Shown here: piece by piece, positions 1 through 11,829 of the stretch | Layout of the letters: every line of letters starts with the position of its first letter | Numbering within the stretch: position 1 is the first letter of the stretch | Source of the DNA: Dendrobium chrysotoxum | Taxonomy: Eukaryota > Streptophyta > Magnoliopsida > Asparagales > Orchidaceae | Direction of reading: 5' to 3' | Assembly: GCA_019925795.1 (NCBI GenBank) | Contig: CM034298.1 | Coordinates: 52,478,365-52,542,364 of the forward strand | DNA length: 64,000 nt | Translations under genes and position numbers: made by a program | The notes under the pieces: generated by a model | What the model was told of the DNA's origin: nothing | What the model saw: only the letters and a program-made list of their open reading frames with translations | Databases searched by the model: none

Positions 1-299
1 GAATAGACATTTGTGTATTTGTTTAGCTACTATTTTTAATTATAAATATGATAATTTTCAAAATTGTAAAAAATTTTGTTAAGATATCCTATATATTTTA
101 TATCAAAAATTCAAAATGGAGTTTATTTTACTATATATTTTATTGATTTTATATATCACATATCATTTTGCAAATATAAATATACAATTAAGTGATTTGA
201 CACTAAAAGTAAATTTAGAAGATAAATATGATTAAATTATTAAACAACATAATTATAATATTAGATATTCACAAGTATAAGATTGATAAAGAATCTCTT
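1..299. other. AT-rich sequence, nothing recognised
   Basis: Very AT-rich with no convincing coding frame or repeat boundary. It may be the outer part of the LTR-like fragment that follows. Confidence 0.4.
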
Positions 300-1180
300 C
301 ATTAGAATGAATCTTGAGGCTATATTTGAATGAAAACTTATGAAATTAAATTTATAATCATTCTAGGTCTGATTTTAGCAAATTTAAAATTGAATTGAAT
401 GTTTTGATAGAACGAAACCGTCGACACCACAAATGATCTGATCTAAGTCTGAATGAACCCAGATCAATCACTTGAAACATATTTGAAAACTTTTGAACAT
501 TTATTGGAGAACTAAACCACCTCCAAATCTTATCTGTTATAGTCAAAAAAAGCGACTCAATGCTTCTAAGATCATTAGATTATGTCATCATTAAGGTACT
601 CAAATACTAAATAAATGATATGTAATCAAGACTGCTAATGGAAGCTTAATGTTAGGCTTTGGGTCTAAATTGATAAAAAATGATAGCCTAAGCTTTGAAC
701 TAACAATTTTTTGCTTGGCTTTGAACCAAGATAGAAATGCTATAATAGGCTCTTGGATAACTAGTCTAAGGCTTGATTTTGGGCTAAGGATAAGGAGGTT
801 AGAATTGGCTTGGGGCCTACTAGTCTAAGGCTTAGCTTTGGGTGAACAATAGGTATGTTACACTGATCTTTGAGCCAAGTGATCAAGGCTTTGACTTTGG
901 TTCAAGGCTAAGGATACTCTTCTAGTTAAACAAGGGAGTTGGGCCTACTTATCAAATTGAGATGATAAAGGGGTCCTCTCAAGGGACAATGGTCCTAACT
1001 CAGGTAAGGGTGACCTAGGTAAGACATGAGCCTTTAGTTCAAGGCCTTAGCTACTGCAATTCTAAGGCTAGGGTGATCAAGTCAAGATTTGATCCCTCAA
1101 GTCTACGAGCTAAAGATATGATTTGAGCTAAGAGATCTTGAATTGTTAAAAGAGATGCTAATAGATATAAATTACAATCG
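300..1180 (+). mobile_element. Fragment of the Tat-type gypsy LTR family, inverted relative to 43.8-51.2 kb
   Basis: On the minus strand, 358-546 translates to a stretch (FQVIDLGSFRLR, then FNSILNLLKSDLE) that matches the non-coding LTR at 45.18-45.29 kb and 51.04-51.17 kb (FQVLDLDPFGLRL, then FSSTISLLKSEFR). The DNA matches well beyond any frame, down to the block with reverse complement starting cctcaagattcattc. At 640-1110 there is a degenerate array of GGCTTTGA/CTAAGCTTTG units, in the same relative place as the 30-bp array of the 43.8-kb LTR. The element orientation here is therefore plus. No coding domain remains. Confidence 0.6.
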
Positions 1181-1910
1181 CTATCATTCCAAAACTTCTA
1201 ATAAAAAAATAATAGTCAATGATTTGACCTTCACTTTTTTGCATTTTTTTCATTAATTTTTATTTTCCTTCTTTCAAGTTTCAAGCATCCAAAGAAAGCC
1301 TTAGTCATCAACCCTACCATGTTGCATTTATTTATAATATATTTGGTTGTTCAAGCAAGAGGTCAGCGATGCATTTTATATTAATTTTAATTATTATTTT
1401 TTCCTCTTTCATCTAAGTTAATTCAAACCAAACTAAAAGCTATTTCCATGGCCGCCCAATTGCTCCAATTATTAAAGAGTTCGCTCTCCTCCGACAAAAT
1501 GTAAATTCGAAGTCATATGCCCTCAACCTTTTCACTCAACATTAAAAAAAAAGCCATGGAAAAGTTTTCTTTAATGGTTATGAAGATTTAAGATCCATTT
1601 CTCATCTAAACACTTATTAACTACTTAAAATATTTCTAAATATGAAAGAGACACTTCTCAAGTGAAAAGATAGTTTGACCACTGGAAGCATATGACCTTT
1701 GATGAACAGATCTCAAAGCCACATCAACGGCCAAGAGATCTTCATACCAAATGATAAACATACTGTATACACATTGCATTCAAACAGATATCAGCAGGAC
1801 TCTTCAATTCCCATTAACAGTCCCATCAACCTCCACCTGCTAATCATTCCATTTAAGCACAGAGAGATAAACTAGTATTAGGGTTTGCTTAACTGAATAT
1901 TCGAGACTAA
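1181..1910. other. Intergenic, nothing recognised
   Basis: Downstream of the endosulfine-like gene. No coding frame, RNA gene or repeat boundary was identified. Confidence 0.4.
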
Positions 1911-2110
1911 GGGCTTGTTTGGGATAGCTTTTTTTCTGGTTTTGCTTTTTCAAATAAATACGATTTCGTTTGGAAACTACTTTCTAGATACTTTTTAGAA
2001 ATTTTTTGTACTGGGAAGCTATTTTTTACAACAATTTTAAAAATTTACTTTCCCCATAACAGTTTTACAATAATTTTTATAAAAAGCAGTAGTCGTCCCA
2101 AACAAACCCT
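1911..2110. mobile_element. Tourist-like MITE, long diverged copy
   Basis: Ends are GGGCTTGTTTGGGATAGC and, inverted, AGTCGTCCCAAACAAACCC. These match the GGCTTCGTTTGGGACGGC / GCCGTCCCAAACGAAGCC termini seen repeatedly in this window. It lies just past the 3' end of the endosulfine-like gene and could supply part of its 3' UTR or terminator region. Confidence 0.65.
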
Positions 2111-2142
2111 AAGCTTCTCTTAAAAATGAAGAACAACTTACC

Positions 2143-2287
2143 CTAATTATCTTTGCCAGTTGTGCAAGCTGGACGTCGAGGAGGAAGCTGATGATGAGGT
2201 GTTCTCTGCAATCATGACCATCGGATTTAAAATTAGAAGAATTTTTTAATTTTAAATGATTTAAAAGTGAGAAAATTTATGTGATTC

Positions 2288-2325
<38 letters not shown>

Positions 2326-3002
2326 AATTTGCTTTAAGATTAGCATTATATTTAAAAATTTATATTGCACTAATCTCAAAGTATATCGATGATTTTCAAG
2401 CCCATCCATACCTGCAGCTTGGGCCTTAGAGTCTCCACAGCATCTCTAGTCTTCTGACCCACACTCCCCCCTTGCTGTTATGAATACAATAGACAAAGAA
2501 AAAATAAATTGGAATATTTTTATAAAGTGCCTAATCATATATTAATTACACAAATATTATAGCTATGAATACAATTAGACAAAGATAAACCAATTATGAA
2601 TATTTTTATAAAAGTGCCTAATCATAATTTAATTACACAAATATTATAGCTATGAAATATGTACCTTTCCAAGGGCCCAGTCAGCAGAGTCAAAGTAGGC
2701 CCTTTCATTATCCTGTGATTATATTAAATCATAAGCTAAGTATCATTATAAGCTAATCACAAAAATTAATTATGATTAAATGGACTAAGTGCTTAATTAA
2801 TTACTGGACTAATCAAACAGCAGAGGCTGACCTTTGAGATTAAGGGCTTCTTCTTTGGCATTATGCCTCCATACTTTTTCTCCAATGTTGCCTGAAATTT
2901 TAAGATATTTTATGAAATCATTCCTTAATAAATTTATTATGTTAAATAAAAAAAATTATGTCACAATATTTTAATATAATTTATATACATATAAATTGTA
3001 AT

Positions 3003-3045
<43 letters not shown>

Positions 3046-4831
3046 AAAATTATTAAATTTATTTTAAAATTAGTATTATATATGAAGAATTTATATTGCA
3101 CTAATTTTAAAGCATATACAAATTATGATTTTTTTTCTTTAAATTAAGATTAAATAGTTTTAATTTTTATATGATTTTTGGATTATAAGGTGGCTTATAG
3201 TATTTGGCCGGCAATTTAGTCAAAGGCTTCCTTAAGGTAGTTGAAATTAGGTTTTTGAAATTGTTATGCCTTTGAGAATTTTGACTTTTTATAGGAGGAT
3301 TAATAAATGATCCAATTCGACAACTCGATTTAAACTTAAATAAAAAAAATTAGAATTCAGGTTGATCTAATTATTCTTCTTAGCAGGTTTAAGTTGATCT
3401 GAAAGTTGATACTGTCCCGATTATCATTCGGGTTGGGTTCAACGTGTCGTGTTTGGGTTAAACAAGATATTATTAGGTTAAATGACTCGTGTTGACCTAA
3501 AAAATTGCACAAACTAAATGATAAGTCAGTCAAATAGGTCGGGTTTGAGTTAATCGAGATAGGGTCAAACATTTTAACCTATATAATAAAAGGTTGGAGC
3601 TGAACTCGACCCGTCAACTCGAATCGACACCCTAACTTTATATGCTTCATAATAACGTAATTGAGAAAATAAAAAAATAAATAATGAGAATATGCCTTTA
3701 AAAAAATAAAAATATTACGATCATTGTGATGCATAAAAGGTCAATGAGTACAAAAATTTTTCGTTGCGATAGTTTTCGGGAAAAAATTGTATAAATGACC
3801 TTAAAATGACTTGCTTTGAGATTAGAGTTGTAAATAAAGAATTCATAATATACTAATCTTAAAATAAATCCAATAATTTTTAAGCTCATTTTAATATAAT
3901 TTATATTCGGATATCCATATGTAGTTTTTGTTACATGAGCCCCAAATAATTATATATTTATAAAATAGACATAATATTTTTACAGATATTAAAAATAAAT
4001 AAATAAATAAATATTACTATAATAAAAATTATTTTGACCGGAAATAAAAATCATAATAATTGATTAATGATTTTTTTTAAATTTGTAGATTAATACTGCA
4101 TCTGTCAATTATTATTATTTATTTTCAAAGAAAATGACTAATTTTATTTTTATTATTTTTTAATAAAAAATTTTGATTAATAACCAATTTGAACAGTCAA
4201 AGCCAGCCTAAATAGACGGAGACTAACAAGTTTGAATTGGATACTATTAAATTATGCAATTTTAATTTTAATTACTTTCTAATAATAAATGCAATAATAT
4301 ATTATATTACATATTAATTATTACCATAAAATGTTTTATTTTTTAGGTAATTACATAATCATCCACTTAATTTGCATCTAATATAGAAAGAATTATGTAA
4401 AGAACAAAAATGAAAGTTTGAGAGAATTTAAAAACTATCTGATTTACTTTGAGATTAGTGTTATATACAAAGAGTTTAACTTGCACTAAGCTCAAAGCAA
4501 ATTTAATGACTTTTTTAATAAATTATAACAAAATATATATTTTCCCAATTTTAACCGAATATAGTTTCTAAAAGGTTCTTCGAAGCTAGTGAATAATTAT
4601 CAATTGTTGAAGGACTTAATTGAAAAAAGAGTTATTCCAATGGAGGATCATTCAGCTAAACAAATCAAAGAAGAAGCTCTGTTTTTTTTTTTTTTGAACA
4701 AACAGAGAAAAACAGAGAGAAACAGAGTAATATCTAAGCCATAAATCAAAGAAAAACAGAGATTTAAGGATTGGAATTTTTCATACCTGCTCTGTTTGAG
4801 AAGCAAAGTCCTCTCCCTTGTGGCCTGCCAT
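2143..4831 (-). CDS. Endosulfine/ARPP-19-like protein (five exons)
   Basis: Joined exons on the minus strand: 4831-4787, 2891-2832, 2712-2665, 2474-2412, 2205-2143. The product is 92 residues plus stop, and all four introns (1895, 119, 190 and 206 bp) are GT-AG and phase 0. The start MAGHKGEDF is the only good ATG ahead of the first donor. Residues 20-35 (KKYGGIMPKKKPLISK) and 36-51, with core YFDSADWALGK, are the endosulfine domain. FDSADW is the plant form of the animal FDSGDY motif, whose serine is phosphorylated by Greatwall kinase so that the protein inhibits PP2A-B55. The C-terminus (LRPKLQRTPHHQLPPRRPAC) matches plant family members. Expected role: small soluble phosphoregulator of PP2A, inferred from family. 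Intron 1 carries TE debris and short MITEs; the leader is pyrimidine-rich. No single exon exceeds 63 nt, so automatic ORF calling misses it. Confidence 0.9.
2291..2321. repeat. (AT)n microsatellite, intron 4 of the endosulfine-like gene
   Basis: Uninterrupted TA dinucleotides directly next to a short palindromic MITE. Confidence 0.9.
2325..2386. mobile_element. Short palindromic MITE (ATTTGCTTTGAGATTAGTG family), intron 4
   Basis: Left arm GAATTTGCTTTAAGATTAG, right arm CACTAATCTCAAAGTATATC, near-perfect inverted repeats around a short AT-rich centre. It ends about 25 bp from the exon 4 splice donor. Confidence 0.6.
3009..3042. repeat. (AT)n microsatellite, intron 1 of the endosulfine-like gene
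   Basis: Uninterrupted AT dinucleotides, again directly next to a copy of the short palindromic MITE. Confidence 0.9.
3053..3120. mobile_element. Short palindromic MITE, intron 1 copy
   Basis: Arms AAATTTATTTTAAAATTAG and GCACTAATTTTAAAGCATA; same layout as the copy at 2325-2386. Confidence 0.5.
3300..3640. mobile_element. Probable non-autonomous DNA element remnant in intron 1
   Basis: The block is bounded by TCGACAACTCGATTTAAAC and GACCCGTCAACTCGAATCGA, and is rich in GGGTT/GACCCG words. Similar GACCCATTT/AACACCT wording occurs at 35.60-35.75 kb. Superfamily and exact ends are not established. Confidence 0.3.
3811..3875. mobile_element. Short palindromic MITE, intron 1 copy
   Basis: Left arm TTGCTTTGAGATTAGAG, right arm ACTAATCTTAAAATAAATCC, followed by TTTTTAAGCTCA, as in the copy at 12.1 kb. 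Confidence 0.5.
4441..4505. mobile_element. Short palindromic MITE, intron 1 copy
   Basis: Left arm GATTTACTTTGAGATTAGTG, right arm GCACTAAGCTCAAAGCAAAT. This is the fourth copy inside one gene. Confidence 0.6.
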
Positions 4832-4889
4832 CTCCAATCCTTCTCTTCCTACAATTACTAACACTTTTTAGGCACCAATTCCAACTAAG

Positions 4890-5060
4890 GCAGAGAAGTA
4901 GAGAGAGAGAGAGAGATGGGGAGAGAGAAAGAGAAAGAGAGAGAGAGAGGGAGAGAGAGAGACCTTTGGGATTTTAGAGAGAGGGGGAGGAGGAGGAAGG
5001 ATGGAATGGGGAGGGAGAGGGAGGGAGGGAGGGAGATATATTGTGTTGAGAGAAAGGGAG
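4890..5060 (-). promoter_or_regulatory. Pyrimidine-rich leader/promoter of the endosulfine-like gene
   Basis: The plus strand is almost pure GA/GGGA repeats, so the minus strand reads as a CT-rich tract starting about 60 bp upstream of the ATG. CT-rich tracts of this sort are common around plant transcription starts. No clear TATA box was picked out. Open frames across this tract are low-complexity artefacts. Confidence 0.5.
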
Positions 5061-5068
5061 GAAGCCAA

Positions 5069-5475
5069 AGAATAGGAGGTTGAGTGTGGTGAGATAAATG
5101 AGAATATATTTAAGAAGGCATGAGAAGAGTGAGGGCTTGTGACTTAGAGATAGAGAGAGAGAGTTAGAGAGAGATAGAGAGGAAAATAAGAGAAGTGTGC
5201 AATTTGGTTTGGGCTATGGTGGTTAGCCCATGCGAGTTGAATTATGCAGCCGACACTCCTCTCCTTCATCCCCTACCTTTTCTCTTGTCCTTTTCCCCCT
5301 TGGGCACTTCCACTTTGGATCATCCTTCTCGATCCTTATTCCCCTTTACTTCAAATCTCTCTCTCTCTCTCTCTCTCTTAATTTTGTTTTTACAAATTGG
5401 CATTTAAGTTGTGAAGGATTAGTTAGTTTTCATGTTATTCACATTAATTTGATGACATCCAAATCAATCTATTTA
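5069..5475. other. Upstream region of the endosulfine-like gene with GA/TC microsatellites
   Basis: Contains further GAGA tracts (about 5151-5181) and a (TC)n run at about 5357-5379. No other gene is visible. Confidence 0.4.
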
Positions 5476-5593
5476 GGCTTCGTTTGGGACGACTTTCTTG
5501 CTGGTTCTTAAAGTAGTTTTTTAACACAAAATTAAATTTTGTGTACTAAAAAGCTGCTTTAGAAAGCAGTAAAAAATCATCACAAACGAAGAC
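5476..5593. mobile_element. Tourist-like MITE with TTA target duplication
   Basis: Begins GGCTTCGTTTGGGACGACTT and ends in the inverted form CACAAACGAAGAC. TTA is found on both sides (5473-5475 and 5594-5596), as expected of PIF/Harbinger-type elements. The two halves pair as one long hairpin. Confidence 0.8.
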
Positions 5594-5677
5594 TTAATCT
5601 ATCATTAAATTATTTTTTGCAAAAATAATTATTACAATAAATTTGAAAAATACTTATATCATAAATTAAAAAAAGGG

Positions 5678-6305
5678 TAATTATACAACAATATCAAACT
5701 TTTATCCTACCACCTGAGGTTAGAGGTGTCAAAGAATCAAGTTGACTAGTGGTCTTATCGACTTCGGCTCGTCGGTCAGAAAGTCGACTCGAGCTCAAAA
5801 GGCAAACTCGAACTCAAGCTTGTTCTACTATAAACGAGCTCGAGCCGGCTCTCGAGCTTTGGCAGGATTTTTTTAAATATTATTAATTATTTTAAATATT
5901 TAAATTTCTACTAAATATTTTAAACATTTATTATTAGTTTTAAACATTAAATATTAATTTACTTTTATATTATAAATATTTTAAACATTTATTATTATTT
6001 TTAATAATTAAATTTAATAAATAAAATAAAATTATTAAAAAATATTAATAATTATTGGAATCGGCTCGCAAACTCACTAGCCGAGTCTCATTAAGCTCGA
6101 ACTCGATAAGCTCGGCTCGTGAGCCCATAAACGAGTCGAGCTCGAGCCGGCTTGGCTCACTTACACCCCACCTGAGGTCAGCTATATAAATCTTTTTTTT
6201 ATTGTGTCTCATTAAGAGTCAAAATTCTCATTTAATTCTAATAAAAGATCATTTATAATACTTTCTAACCAATTTTTTTCAAATCTACCTCTACTTTTTT
6301 AATAT
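5678..6305 (-). mobile_element. RTE-type LINE 3' tail, split by a hAT element
   Basis: 5685-5712 and 6179-6305 together align to the 3' tail of the young LINE at 22017-22859. Shared blocks are the AACAATATCAAAC tail, the TCTCATTTAATTCTAATAAA block and the AATCTACCTCTACTTTTTTA block. The two parts are separated by the hAT-like element at 5721-6170. It is old and non-coding. Confidence 0.7.
5721..6170. mobile_element. hAT-like non-autonomous element, 8-bp target duplication
   Basis: Termini TAGAGGTGTCAAAG and CACTTACACCCCA are inverted repeats. CCTGAGGT flanks it at 5713-5720 and 6171-6178. Interior arms are rich in GAGCTCGAGCC around an AT-rich centre. Two related copies lie at 20095-20986 and 30038-30677. 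The insertion interrupts an older LINE tail. Confidence 0.8.
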
Positions 6306-6940
6306 AGGCAATATCTCATTAAAAAAATCAGTTGATTTATCTAAATTCTAATTTTTTTTAAAATAAGTGATAGCATTTTAAAGCCATCTTGATGTGCTTT
6401 ACCACGATTATTTCATTATAAAATAAATTAAATTATTCAAATAAAACGAAAATCAATTTATTTTTTTATAAATATAGCTTTTTATATCCAAATAAAATGA
6501 AATTCCATTTAATTTTTTAAATTAATTTTATCTGGAGAATAAATCCTTAGCTTTATCTTTAACCTTTTTGTCATCAAAATATTCTTTTTTTCTTTCAAGA
6601 TATTATTTTATCTTTTTTCTTTTTCTTAGAATTGCATATTTGATTGGCTATGACAAAGCATCAAATTGACATCCATGAAATGTTTTAGATTGGGTCAATT
6701 GACTCAAAAGATTTCAGCATTTTCTTTCCTTTGGGCAAAGGTTGATGGGATATTCCAATTTTATTAAAAAAATAATTAAATTAGAAAAAAAAAATTAGAA
6801 CTTGGTGAGATAAATCTTATTTAGGCCATCTTCATTGAATGAATTAGCAAATGGTGAAGCAATTTTAGGGTTGTAGAGAACTAAGGGAAGTTTGGAATTT
6901 TATTTTATTTCATTTGAATTTGTTTGAAATCTTAAAATAT
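6306..6940. other. AT-rich intergenic DNA, nothing recognised
   Basis: No coding frame with family similarity and no repeat boundary was found. Confidence 0.4.
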
Positions 6941-7180
6941 ATGTAATTTGTTTTTAGTTATGAGATAGTGGCATCAGTCGTAGGTGGGGCAATAACAACG
7001 ACCGGTAAGATGATCACACCGACATTGGCTGTGGTGGCAAATGAGGCGATGCCGGCGGCGATGGCTATGGTGGCTGATGAGGCAATGTGACAGCGGTAAA
7101 GGTATTAGCAGCTTCGAACAAAGATAATGCAGCGGTTGTCGGTGGCGGCTAATGAGGACGATAGTGGTGACAGCTATTTT
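6941..7180. repeat. GGTGGC/GGCGAT-rich low-complexity patch
   Basis: Irregular GGTGGC, GGCGAT and GACGAT words in an otherwise AT-rich stretch. A similar patch lies at 18.00-18.13 kb. No product is inferred. Confidence 0.45.
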
Positions 7181-7790
7181 TTTTAATATTTAAAAAACTT
7201 AAATTTTTGGGTGTTTTTAAAATAATTTGATCTTTTTTTTTTTAATAAAAGAAAATTTTATTAAAACACACAAAACTATTACATTTAAAAAAGAGATAAA
7301 ATAAAAATGATCCCGAATAGACCTTAGGTTAACTCCTATTTTTTTCACTATAATGATTACTCTTTTTTATTTTATTCATTTTAATTTGTATCTTTGAGGT
7401 TGAGGTAGATTATATTAACACATTGTAATGATTATTAAAAAAATAGTTCAACAGTTTATTAGATTTATAATATAAAATAACACTCAAATTCATTATTTAT
7501 TTATGATAAAAATGGATTAGGAGCTCCTAATCTATTTTTTTACCAATTTTTTGTTTGTTCTAATAATGAAGAACTTGTTCCAATACATGGATTAAATTAA
7601 ATCCATCTAGAGAAGGGTGGATTAAGCATTAATCACTTTTTTAGAATAAGATTAACATACCTAACAAACCAAAGATGTTGAATAAGACTCTTAATCCATG
7701 ATTAGTTTAATTAATGAAAAACCTAATGACCTCTTTGGGATTGTGCATTCCATTTGTGCTCATTCTAGAAGTTTCTAGAAGTTTAGAATT

Positions 7791-7834
<44 letters not shown>

Positions 7835-8929
7835 AGCTTCTTAAACAACATGTTTTTTGTTGTTCCACAAGCTTTCTTTACTGAGGAACTGAGCTAAAGG
7901 AGGCAATTCCTCTAACTCCATCTCATTAAGGAGGAAAAATAGAGGAAAATTTGTGTCAATATATACTAATTAAATTTTTATTAAAATGATCATAAAAATG
8001 AACAAATGTTAATATTTTAATGATATTTTATTACATTGATTACACATAAATATCTTAATATTTATTAATTTATCATATATTTTATAATAAATATTTTATT
8101 AATTTTAAATTTAATACAAATCAATCACATAATTTTAATATAATAGAATAACATAATATGAATTAAGAAAAGAAAAAAAATGTGTGAGATATGCCATAGG
8201 TTTTTTATTAGAAAATTTTAAAATTATAATATGTATCACCAATATATTTTTAAAAAGTTTAATTACATGAACATATTTATTAATATTGAGTATTTAATGA
8301 AAAACCAAAAATTATGGGAAAAAATATTTTTAAATTTTAATATTTCATCTTAAAAAACTATAATATTTTTTTATATATATTTCAAATTTTGAATTTTTAA
8401 ATACTACTTATTATAATATAAAAAATGATGCCAAGATATATTGACAAAGTTTTTCATAATCAAAGGAGGTCCCCTCCTTGGCTCCATCATTAAACGGCCA
8501 CATAATAAAAGGAGATGAGGCCATGTAGATAGCCAATGATCATAAATTTTGATGAATTGACAAGCCAACGGCCAAATGGCTTTTCATTTCTGACCAAGGA
8601 TGAGAGAGAAGATAGCAAGAGCAATTAATTTTCTTGCAAACCAATGATTATGCAAAGAAGTGAAATAAAAAATATATATATTTAATGTTATTAGAGGTGG
8701 GAGGGTCTATCTTGAAAGTGCTTAGTTGGATGTTAATGTAAATTTATGATTAATTGGGTTAGTGTGATCAAATTGGAATGGTCATGGACCTTGAATTCAT
8801 CTTAGATTTGAAGTCATTCAGAACTTTGAAGTTGTCTCGTGCTTAAACTCATCAGAGAAGTTGAACTCATATTAGATTTGAAGTCGTTAAAGGCCTTGCT
8901 GAATTTGAATTTATCTGTTGGTGATGCCC
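7181..8929. other. AT-rich intergenic DNA with an (AT)n run at 7794-7829
   Basis: Apart from the dinucleotide run, no gene or bounded repeat was identified. Confidence 0.4.
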
Positions 8930-10770
8930 GACTTCACTAGCATGCAAACCCGATGAGTTAGAGCCTATCAGTCAGAATGGAGAGTGCAGAGAGAATAGAG
9001 AGATAAGAGAAAAAGAATTATAAATCTCAAACTAGCAGAGTATCCGCTTTTTGAGAGAATTCAAAATCTCCCCAAAATACAGAATAGCATGCCCCAAACT
9101 ATTTCTCATTAACTCTTATTTATAGGTTTCAAAGGGCTACAAGAAAGGCAATACAGAGAAAAAGTATAAAAACACTAGCTATATAGAATACCCATACAAT
9201 ATTACATGCAAATCTAAACATGTGTCACCTCCTGATAGGTTTGTAGGTTTAAAAATATTGGCAAGATTTGTTATATAGTTAGTGACTTATGAACAATGAG
9301 AATTTCCCGAGGAACTGAAGCATAGAAATTGGAAGTCATGTCATTTTGAGCTAGAGGGCATAATTCAAATGGGCTTTTGAGGAAGTTGAGGAAATGTCTT
9401 AGTTTGTCAATTTCTTCAAAGTTGAGTCTTTTTTTATTCAACAAAACAAGCTTGCCCTTAGTGTCATCCTCTATTTTTACCATAGCCTTAGGGCTTGCAA
9501 TAGAGTTTCTAATAACTTTTTGTGATGTTTCATTTCTTCTTGTAATAGTTATAACATAAATTGCCTTTCGAGAAAGACTTTTATCTTCATTTAAGAGAAG
9601 AGTCTATAGCAATAAATTCCTTATCTTAGGGTTTGGTGGTAACGATGACAAATATTTTAGAGATTAGTGTGTCAAACATTACCATCCTTCTTCATTTTTT
9701 AAGCCATATAAGAGAAAATATGACATTTAGAGATGATAAAATTTCTTTGCATAAGATTTGTGTACGAACTTGGCGGAAGTTATTACTATCCTATAAAAAC
9801 TCAAATAATTTTTTTTCTTTCTATAAATTATTTGAAATTTATTGTATCATCATAGTAAATTATCCTAAGATTCTGATAGTAATCTAATTTAAGCTTATGA
9901 ACCTTCATTACACCAAAGTGATCAATAACTTGAATCTGAACTTGCTTAGTGGTTGAGATATTAGTTTTAATCTTATAAATAAGGGCACCATCATTTACTT
10001 TTGAGTATGTTAATTTGACAGTATCCCAAGCCACTTTCGAGGTAGACAAAAATATATATGACCCACTGATTTCAAGTATCATGAAATTCCCCAATTATGT
10101 CATGATCATATAATCAACTTCATCCTAAACTTTGAGTGTTTTGACTCTTGAGAAAGAAAGGCGATGAATCTTTCCTTTTTTCAAGAGAGTCTTCACAATT
10201 TAGGACTACAATATCATTTCTTTCATTAAAATGATACAAGGCATCTAGCACTGAGAGATCTCCCTTAGTTTTGTTTTCACCATTCATGATAATTGACTTC
10301 TTAAAAGCGGAGTTAAAGAAACTTGAAGAGAAAGAAGAATCCCTACAAGAAAGAAGAAGAAGAAGAAGAAAGAGAACAAATATTAGAATAAGGAAACCCT
10401 AACCTCGCTTTGACACTATATTAAAAAGTAGAAATATGAAAAACTATTATAAATTTTATTACTTACTTTCTGTACATAGATTGAAAATATTTATAAGCTT
10501 CTCCAAGGGCATTACAACTGGAAAAAGATAAGTGTAGCTTACACAAAAAGAATAAATAACAAAAAAAAGGGAGGCCGACAATTAAGTGAATGGAGAGGAG
10601 CATGAACGACAATCCAATAGTTAAGAGGGAGAAGATCCAATGGCTAAGCACTTCAGTCCATGAGCTCAATAGATCATATCATGATTATTTATATAATGGG
10701 ACACAAGACTCTGTTATCTAGGGCAAAAATCTGGGTTGGGCGAATGCAGAAAGGAAGCCGATGACTAGGT
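8930..10770 (-). mobile_element. Decayed Ty1/copia element: gag and protease region only
   Basis: On the minus strand, 10094-9828 reads as a copia gag (UBN2-type): SGSYIFLSTSKVAWDTVKLT, then YKIKTNISTTKQ. 9483-9271 reads EEIDKLRHFLNFLKSPFELC, the linker that precedes the copia protease. A degenerate tRNA-Met-type primer site (TAGTGTCAAAGCGAGGTTAG on the minus strand) lies near 10.40-10.42 kb. Sequence on either side (about 8.93-9.24 and 10.43-10.77 kb) is weakly alike and is taken as LTR remnants. Integrase, RT and RNase H are missing. Confidence 0.65.
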
Positions 10771-10869
10771 CCACACCACAATCTTCAACAATACATAAAG
10801 ACATAAGAATGATGTGATAAATATGCAAACCTCTCTTAAATTTAAGACCAATAATATCTAAAATTTGGT

Positions 10870-10915
10870 AGTCAAAACTCTCAACCAACAGATCAAGATG
10901 AGCTGCTAAAAATAT
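10870..10915 (-). mobile_element. SINE head fragment (tRNA-like)
   Basis: The minus strand reads AGCTCATCTTGATCTGTTGG then TTGAGAG, matching the box-A end of the SINE family at 13968-14095, 14480-14615 and 20449-20560. The box-B half is not recognisable. Confidence 0.5.
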
Positions 10916-11829
10916 TAGGTAAGAGTGACAAAATAATCTCTTACTAAATCATAAGATCTTTCATATACTCAACAAAAAGACAGAACTCTCCCATTAGAAT
11001 GCTTAAATATCTTAAATAAAACAAAAAAACAGAAGTTCTTTCTTCAGAAGTAAATAACCCATAGATCTACCAAAAGAAAAAGAGGAAAAACAAGCAAAGC
11101 CACGTGTTCTAATTCCTGCTGCTTTGCGTCAGAGCTACTCATCACATATACTTATTAATAATTTTAGCCCGAGAAGTTTAATCACTCAAGAAGGACTAAT
11201 TATAGCATAGTGGCATATCCGTAATTAATGTTTTTGTTATTACTGATGCACATGAGTCCAATAAGGCTGCATCTAAGGAGAAAGACATGTGGAAAACATG
11301 CCTTTGGATTCACGCAGTCTACATGAAAATATATTTATTTATTCCAATTTCCATATGAATTGGTAAAGTTTGGTGGAGGGTTAGGAGAGTTAGTGAAGAA
11401 TAGAATGTTCTCTCTGAGAATGATTTGGTGGAGAAGTCATTTCTTCAAGTAATTCCCTTTGTTTTTGGGTCTGCCTTCACTATTCTTGTCTTGTGAACCC
11501 ACTTAATACCTTTGGATGGATAGCTTCATTGATGCTTTCTATCGAAGATTCAAAGCGTATTTGGAAGATTCAAATCATAAATCAGATATCAAACGATTTT
11601 CTAACATGACATGCTTATAGTCAAATTGAGTGGCTCGACGAGCCCAAGATTGCCGAATTTTGATATCATTAAGACATTCAAATGCCCAGTACATGGTCCA
11701 CGATCAAGGGGATCAATATCGGCCGTCTATTCAAACAACTCCAAACGTACTCTTAATCTCCCTCCTATTTACTGGTCATGCCACTAGCAAAAAATTATAA
11801 ATAGACCATCTATTCTTCATTGCTCCAGG
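10916..11829. other. Intergenic, nothing recognised
   Basis: No gene-like frame or bounded repeat was seen. Confidence 0.4.

Noticed and set aside
4771..5511. Open frames on both strands upstream of the endosulfine-like gene
   Set aside because: They read through GA/CT repeats and a MITE; Ser/Leu/Pro or Arg/Glu low-complexity only.
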